From JBJXGF01 sp046153015 (GTDB lineage: Bacteria; Actinomycetota; Acidimicrobiia; Acidimicrobiales; CAIXPF01): 7,578 nt of DNA. Position 1 is the stretch's first letter, and every line of letters starts with the position of its first letter. Where the stretch lies: NCBI GenBank assembly GCA_046153015.1, contig JBJXGF010000184.1, positions 1-7,578 on the forward strand, written 5' to 3'. Under the pieces are notes generated by a model, which saw nothing but the letters and a program-made list of their open reading frames with translations, was not told the DNA's origin and did no database searches. Positions 5,310 through 7,578 of the stretch are shown in pieces. The position numbers were made by a program, and so were the translations under genes.

Positions 5310-5339
5310 GGCCGCTCGACTGGCGCGTCGAGCTCGGCC
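5310..5339 (+). terminator. Strong stem-loop downstream of glpX
   Basis: GGCCG plus CTCGAC pairs with GTCGAG and CGGCC around the loop TGGCGC, an 11-bp stem with a 2-nt bulge (CT, 5333-5334). It lies 107 nt after the glpX stop and well before rfbF. There is no following U-tract. It could be a GC-type terminator, a stabilising 3' structure for the glpX mRNA, or part of the rfbF leader if transcription starts upstream. Confidence 0.4.
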
Positions 5340-5449
5340 GGGGCCGGGCGGCCCGATCGCCTCCCGGCGAGGAGACGAAGGGCCTCACCACCGGTGCGTC
5401 GCGGCCCGAGCGCCGGTACGGTGGCAGGCGGATGAGCGCCGTGGGCCGG

Positions 5450-5485
5450 GTGAACGGCGCAGTGAACGGCGCAGTGAACAGCTCG
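5450..5485 (+). repeat. Three tandem 12-bp repeats upstream of rfbF
   Basis: GTGAACGGCGCA occurs at 5450-5461 and again at 5462-5473 without change. A third, degenerate unit GTGAACAGCTCG follows at 5474-5485. The last unit ends 28 bp before the rfbF ATG, so the array would lie in the leader or overlap the promoter. The unit carries TGA in the rfbF frame (5475-5477), so it cannot be part of that protein. A repeated operator or an mRNA-level element is possible, as is simple slippage. Confidence 0.75.
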
Positions 5486-5502
5486 GCGGAACGACAGACG
5501 GT

Positions 5503-5507
5503 GGAGG
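5503..5507 (+). promoter_or_regulatory. Ribosome binding site of rfbF
   Basis: GGAGG with a 6-nt spacer (ACGCCG) precedes ATG 5514. With the in-frame TGA at 5475 and no other start between, it fixes the rfbF start. This contrasts with the leaderless arrangement of glpX. Confidence 0.75.
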
Positions 5508-5513
5508 ACGCCG

Positions 5514-6284
5514 ATGAAGATCGGCATCTTGGCAGGTGGGTTGGGCACGAGGCTCTCGGAGGAAACCGAGCTGCGCCCCAAGCCGATGGTCGAGATCGGC
5601 GGCATGCCGATCTTGTGGCACATCATGAAGTACTACCAGCACTTCGGCCACGACGACTTCTATCTCGCGCTCGGCTATAAGGCCGAATACGTGAAGCGTT
5701 GGTTCGTCGATCGGCTCCAGATCGAGGGCAACCTCACGGTGGACTACCGGTCGAAGCAGGTTGTCGCCCACCAGGAGGGCTTGGGCGAGGACTGGTCGGT
5801 GCACCTCATCGAGACCGGCCTCAACACCGCCACCGGCGGGCGGATCAAGCGGCTGCAGCCCTACCTCGGCGACGCCACGGCGATGGTCACGTGGGGCGAC
5901 GGCGTGTCGAACGTCGACCTCGACGCGCTGGTGCAGTTCCACCGCGCCCACGGGCGGCTGGCCACGCTCACCGCGGCCCGGCCGCCGGCCCGGTTCGGGC
6001 ACCTGGAGATGGACGGCGACCGGATCGTCGAGTTCAACGAGAAGCCCCAGATCGGCGAGGGGTGGATCAACGGCGCCTTCTTCGTGTTCGAACCCGGCGT
6101 CTTCGACTACATCGACGGCGACGACACCCAGTTCGAGCTCGAACCGCTGAGCAACCTGGCCAAGGACGGCCAGCTCATGGCGTACCGGCACTACGACTTC
6201 TGGCAGTGCATGGACACGGTGCGGGACAAGAAGCGCCTCGAGGAGCTGTGGGCCAGCTCGCCGCCGTGGAAGGTGTGGGGCTGA
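5514..6284 (+). CDS. rfbF: Glucose-1-phosphate cytidylyltransferase
   Basis: RfbF joins CTP and alpha-D-glucose 1-phosphate to make CDP-glucose and pyrophosphate, the entry step to CDP-linked 3,6-dideoxy and branched sugars of surface polysaccharides and glycosylated metabolites. The 256 aa match the family's usual length. Visible are the nucleotidyltransferase signature ILAGGLGTRLSEETELRPKP (5-24), VEIGGMPILWHIMKYY (26-41), LALGYKAEYVKRWF (51-64), the metal-binding region TWGDGVSNVD (126-135; Asp129), FNEKP (174-178), WINGAFFVF (184-192) and the C-terminal block FWQCMDTVRDKKRLEELW (229-246). Codons in the first third include more A- and T-ending triplets (ttg, gaa, aag, tat) than neighbouring genes, which may hint at a different history. 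The methyltransferase gene starts 5 nt after its stop. The dehydratase partner rfbG is not in the window. Confidence 0.95.
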   Translation: MKIGILAGGLGTRLSEETELRPKPMVEIGGMPILWHIMKYYQHFGHDDFYLALGYKAEYVKRWFVDRLQIEGNLTVDYRSKQVVAHQEGLGEDWSVHLIETGLNTATGGRIKRLQPYLGDATAMVTWGDGVSNVDLDALVQFHRAHGRLATLTAARPPARFGHLEMDGDRIVEFNEKPQIGEGWINGAFFVFEPGVFDYIDGDDTQFELEPLSNLAKDGQLMAYRHYDFWQCMDTVRDKKRLEELWASSPPWKVWG

Positions 6285-6289
6285 GCGCG

Positions 6290-7441
6290 ATGGCCGGCGC
6301 CACGCCCGGCACGCAGCCCGCGCTGGCGCTGCGCGGCGTGCCGGTGTTCTGCAACGCGCTGCTCGACGACGCCGAGTCGGCGCGCCGGGCGCCGGTGGGC
6401 GACATCGAGCTGCGCTTCTCCCCCGACACCGGGCTGCTGTGGAACGCGGCGTACGACCCGGCGCTCACCGCCTACTCCCCGGCCTACGAGAACTCCCTGC
6501 ACTTCTCCCCCCGCTTCCAGGACTACGCCCACCGCCTCGCCCGCCGCCTCGTGGCCGAGCACGGCCTGGCCGGCCAGCAGGTGGTGGAGATCGGCAGCGG
6601 CAGCGGCGAGTTCCTCGCGTTGCTGGTGGAGGCGGGCGCCGGCGCCGGCGTGGGCTACGACCCGAGCCACGAGCCGGGCCGGAGCCGAGCCGCCGGCGTC
6701 ACCGTGCACACCGAGCCGTACCCCCTCGAGCGCCCGGTCGAGGCGGCCGCGGTCGTCTGCCGTCACGTGCTCGAGCACCTCGCCGAGCCGGCGGAGCTGC
6801 TCGACGCGGTGCGCGCCTCCCTCGGGTCCCGTGCCGACGCGGTGCTCTACCTCGAGGTGCCCGACGCCGGCTACCTGCTCGAGCAGCTGGCGGTGTGGGA
6901 CGTGATCTACGAGCATCGCTCCTACTTCGCCCCGGTCTCGCTCGTCTGTCTCGTCGAGCGGGCCGGCTTCGAGGTGCTGCGGGTGGGTTCGGACTTCGGC
7001 GGCCAGTTCCTCCAGCTCGAGGCGCGGCCCCGGGTCGGCGGCGGCGGCCGCGGCGGCGGGGCGCCCGAGCCGGCGGCGCTGCGTCGGCTCGGCGCGCTCG
7101 TCGAGCGGTTCGAGGAGCACGTGCTGCGCCTGCTCGCCACCGAGCGCGCACGCTTGGAGGAGCTGGTGGCCGACGGGCCGACCGCGGTGTGGGGAATCGG
7201 CTCGAAAGGCGTCACCTACCTCTCGCTGATGTTGGCCGGCGCCGAGGTGGCCTACGCGGTCGACGTGAACCCGCACAAGCGGGGCCGCTACACGCCGGTC
7301 ACCGCGCACCGGGTGCTGGCCCCCGACGACCTGATCGGGGCGCCGCTCGCCCACGTGGTGGTGATGAACCCGCACTATCGGGACGAGGTGGCCGCCATGC
7401 TGCGCGAGCGCGGCCTGCACCCCGAGCTGCACACCTTCTGA
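6290..7441 (+). CDS. Sugar C-methyltransferase-like SAM-dependent methyltransferase lacking the zinc cysteines
   Basis: The 383-aa protein has the layout of the NDP-hexose C-methyltransferase group. Residues 1-80 correspond to the N-terminal zinc-binding region. Residues 97-250 are the Rossmann methyltransferase core, with SAM motif VEIGSGSGEF (99-108), CRHVLEHL (157-164), LEVPD (188-192) and YEHRSYF (207-213). Residues about 265-383 are the C-terminal domain, with WGIGSKGVTYLSL (301-313), AVDVNPHKRGRY and HVVVMNPHYRDEV. In characterised relatives such as TylC3-type enzymes the N-terminal domain has four zinc cysteines. Here only Cys21 is visible in that region, so the zinc site is lost. Given rfbF next door, the likely substrate is a CDP-keto-sugar, but this is inference, and O- or N-methylation is possible. 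ATG 6290 is 5 nt after rfbF; an in-frame GTG at 6275 preceded by GGAAGG is an alternative. A Gly-rich linker lies at 250-257. Confidence 0.82.
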   Translation: MAGATPGTQPALALRGVPVFCNALLDDAESARRAPVGDIELRFSPDTGLLWNAAYDPALTAYSPAYENSLHFSPRFQDYAHRLARRLVAEHGLAGQQVVEIGSGSGEFLALLVEAGAGAGVGYDPSHEPGRSRAAGVTVHTEPYPLERPVEAAAVVCRHVLEHLAEPAELLDAVRASLGSRADAVLYLEVPDAGYLLEQLAVWDVIYEHRSYFAPVSLVCLVERAGFEVLRVGSDFGGQFLQLEARPRVGGGGRGGGAPEPAALRRLGALVERFEEHVLRLLATERARLEELVADGPTAVWGIGSKGVTYLSLMLAGAEVAYAVDVNPHKRGRYTPVTAHRVLAPDDLIGAPLAHVVVMNPHYRDEVAAMLRERGLHPELHTF

Positions 7442-7473
7442 CCGGCGGGCGCGCCGAGAGCGGGCGAGCCGAG

Positions 7474-7578
7474 CTAGAGGATGCGGACGAGCCGGCTGGC
7501 GGCGGGGCGCCAGCCCCGGGCAGCGAGCAGGGGGGCGAGCGGCGCGACGTCGTCGCCGGCCACCGCCGAGGCGCAGCC
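7474..7578 (-). CDS. C-terminus of a convergent gene, unidentified
   Basis: On the minus strand the last 34 codons of a reading frame enter at the right edge and end at TAG (7474-7476). The peptide includes APLLAARGWRPAASRLVRIL at its end. Third positions are nearly all G or C and the composition is protein-like, so I take it as a real gene end. It converges with the methyltransferase gene, leaving 32 bp between stops that contain the palindrome GGCGCGCC but no clear terminator. Too little is visible to name a family. Its position beside rfbF and a sugar methyltransferase makes a polysaccharide-related role possible, but nothing in the sequence shows this. Confidence 0.55.
   Translation of the reverse strand, partial: GCASAVAGDDVAPLAPLLAARGWRPAASRLVRIL

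Larger units (their letters stand above)
5203..5513. other. 311-bp non-coding gap between glpX and rfbF
   Basis: No convincing gene is seen here. Short frames at 5275 and 5303-5432 overlap and lack family character. The segment 5250-5292 is noticeably richer in A and T than its surroundings (AATAGTGCGAAAAGG). It offers a weak promoter candidate, TTTGGC (5231-5236) and AATAGT (5254-5259) with a 17-bp spacer. Further along lie a strong stem-loop at 5310-5339, a TACGGT box at 5417-5422 that could be a -10, and a triple tandem repeat at 5450-5485. A leader of roughly 85 nt before rfbF is therefore plausible. Confidence 0.5.

Noticed and set aside
2578..5391. A 937-codon open frame on the minus strand running across the acidic protein gene, the gap and glpX
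   Set aside because: It is open because stop codons are rare at this GC content. Only its last 237 codons (3288-2578) have family character; the rest is antisense to glpX and an out-of-frame reading of the acidic gene, rich in Arg, Gly, His and Pro.
5432..5680. Small frame with ATG 5432 encoding VNGAVNGAVNSS from the tandem repeats
   Set aside because: It runs far into rfbF out of frame, has no ribosome binding site or family character, and the repetitive peptide is simply the 12-bp repeats translated.
6279..6287. Another GGCTGAGCG at the stop of rfbF, as a fourth member of the stop-codon repeat
   Set aside because: Only the 9 bases match and the following sequence (CGATGG) does not continue as the 47-bp repeat. 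Gly-stop before a GC-rich gap makes this likely to be chance.
6191..7432. A 413-codon minus-strand frame opposite the methyltransferase
   Set aside because: It is the antisense shadow of a well-supported gene, with low-complexity His, Gly, Arg and Ala composition and no recognisable domain.

Overview
The window is very GC-rich (about 70% or more by eye, with almost every codon ending in G or C). The gene set suggests a high-GC actinobacterium, most likely in or near the Acidimicrobiia and possibly an uncultured or metagenome-assembled genome. Points in favour are a System I cytochrome c maturation operon, a class II GlpX fructose-bisphosphatase, two apparently leaderless start sites with a TANNNT -10 box 6-7 nt upstream, and an N-terminal domain on the J-domain protein whose style resembles acidimicrobial proteins. 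The taxonomic call is inference; no rRNA or other marker is present.

Layout. (1) Positions 1 to about 150 hold, on the minus strand, the N-proximal part of an Ig-like (Gmad2-like) protein that has no start codon. (2) Positions about 167-1961, plus strand, hold three tightly coupled genes, ccmG (5'-truncated), ccmH and a ccmI/CycH-like TPR protein, each pair joined by a 4-bp GTGA overlap. (3) Positions 1867-2011 hold two copies of a 47-bp repeat separated by a hairpin. They supply the last 30 codons and stop codon of the ccmI-like gene, and an inverted copy of the repeat's first 9 bases supplies the stop codon of the opposing gene. (4) Positions 2006-4070, minus strand, hold three genes in transcription order: an acidic protein with a tandemly duplicated ~50-aa module, a protein with a C-terminal J domain, and a KANL3/Tex30-type alpha/beta hydrolase translationally coupled to it. 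(5) Positions 4213-5202, plus strand, hold glpX, divergent from the acidic protein gene. (6) Positions 5203-5513 are a 311-bp non-coding gap with a strong stem-loop and a triple 12-bp tandem repeat. (7) Positions 5514-7441, plus strand, hold rfbF (glucose-1-phosphate cytidylyltransferase) and a sugar C-methyltransferase-like SAM enzyme. These look like the start of a CDP-deoxysugar or surface-polysaccharide cluster. (8) Positions 7474-7578, minus strand, hold the C-terminus of a convergent unrecognised gene.

How the genes work together. CcmG, CcmH and CcmI would reduce apocytochrome cysteines and hand the apoprotein to the haem ligase; the rest of that pathway (ccmA-F) is not in the window. 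GlpX is a housekeeping gluconeogenic enzyme. RfbF would make CDP-glucose, and the methyltransferase probably acts on a nucleotide-sugar intermediate, but the expected 4,6-dehydratase is not here.

The most noteworthy observations are the head-to-head break at about 110-170, where two truncated genes meet, and the stop-codon-carrying repeat cassette between the convergent genes at 1866-2011. I did not find a convincing new multi-gene system.
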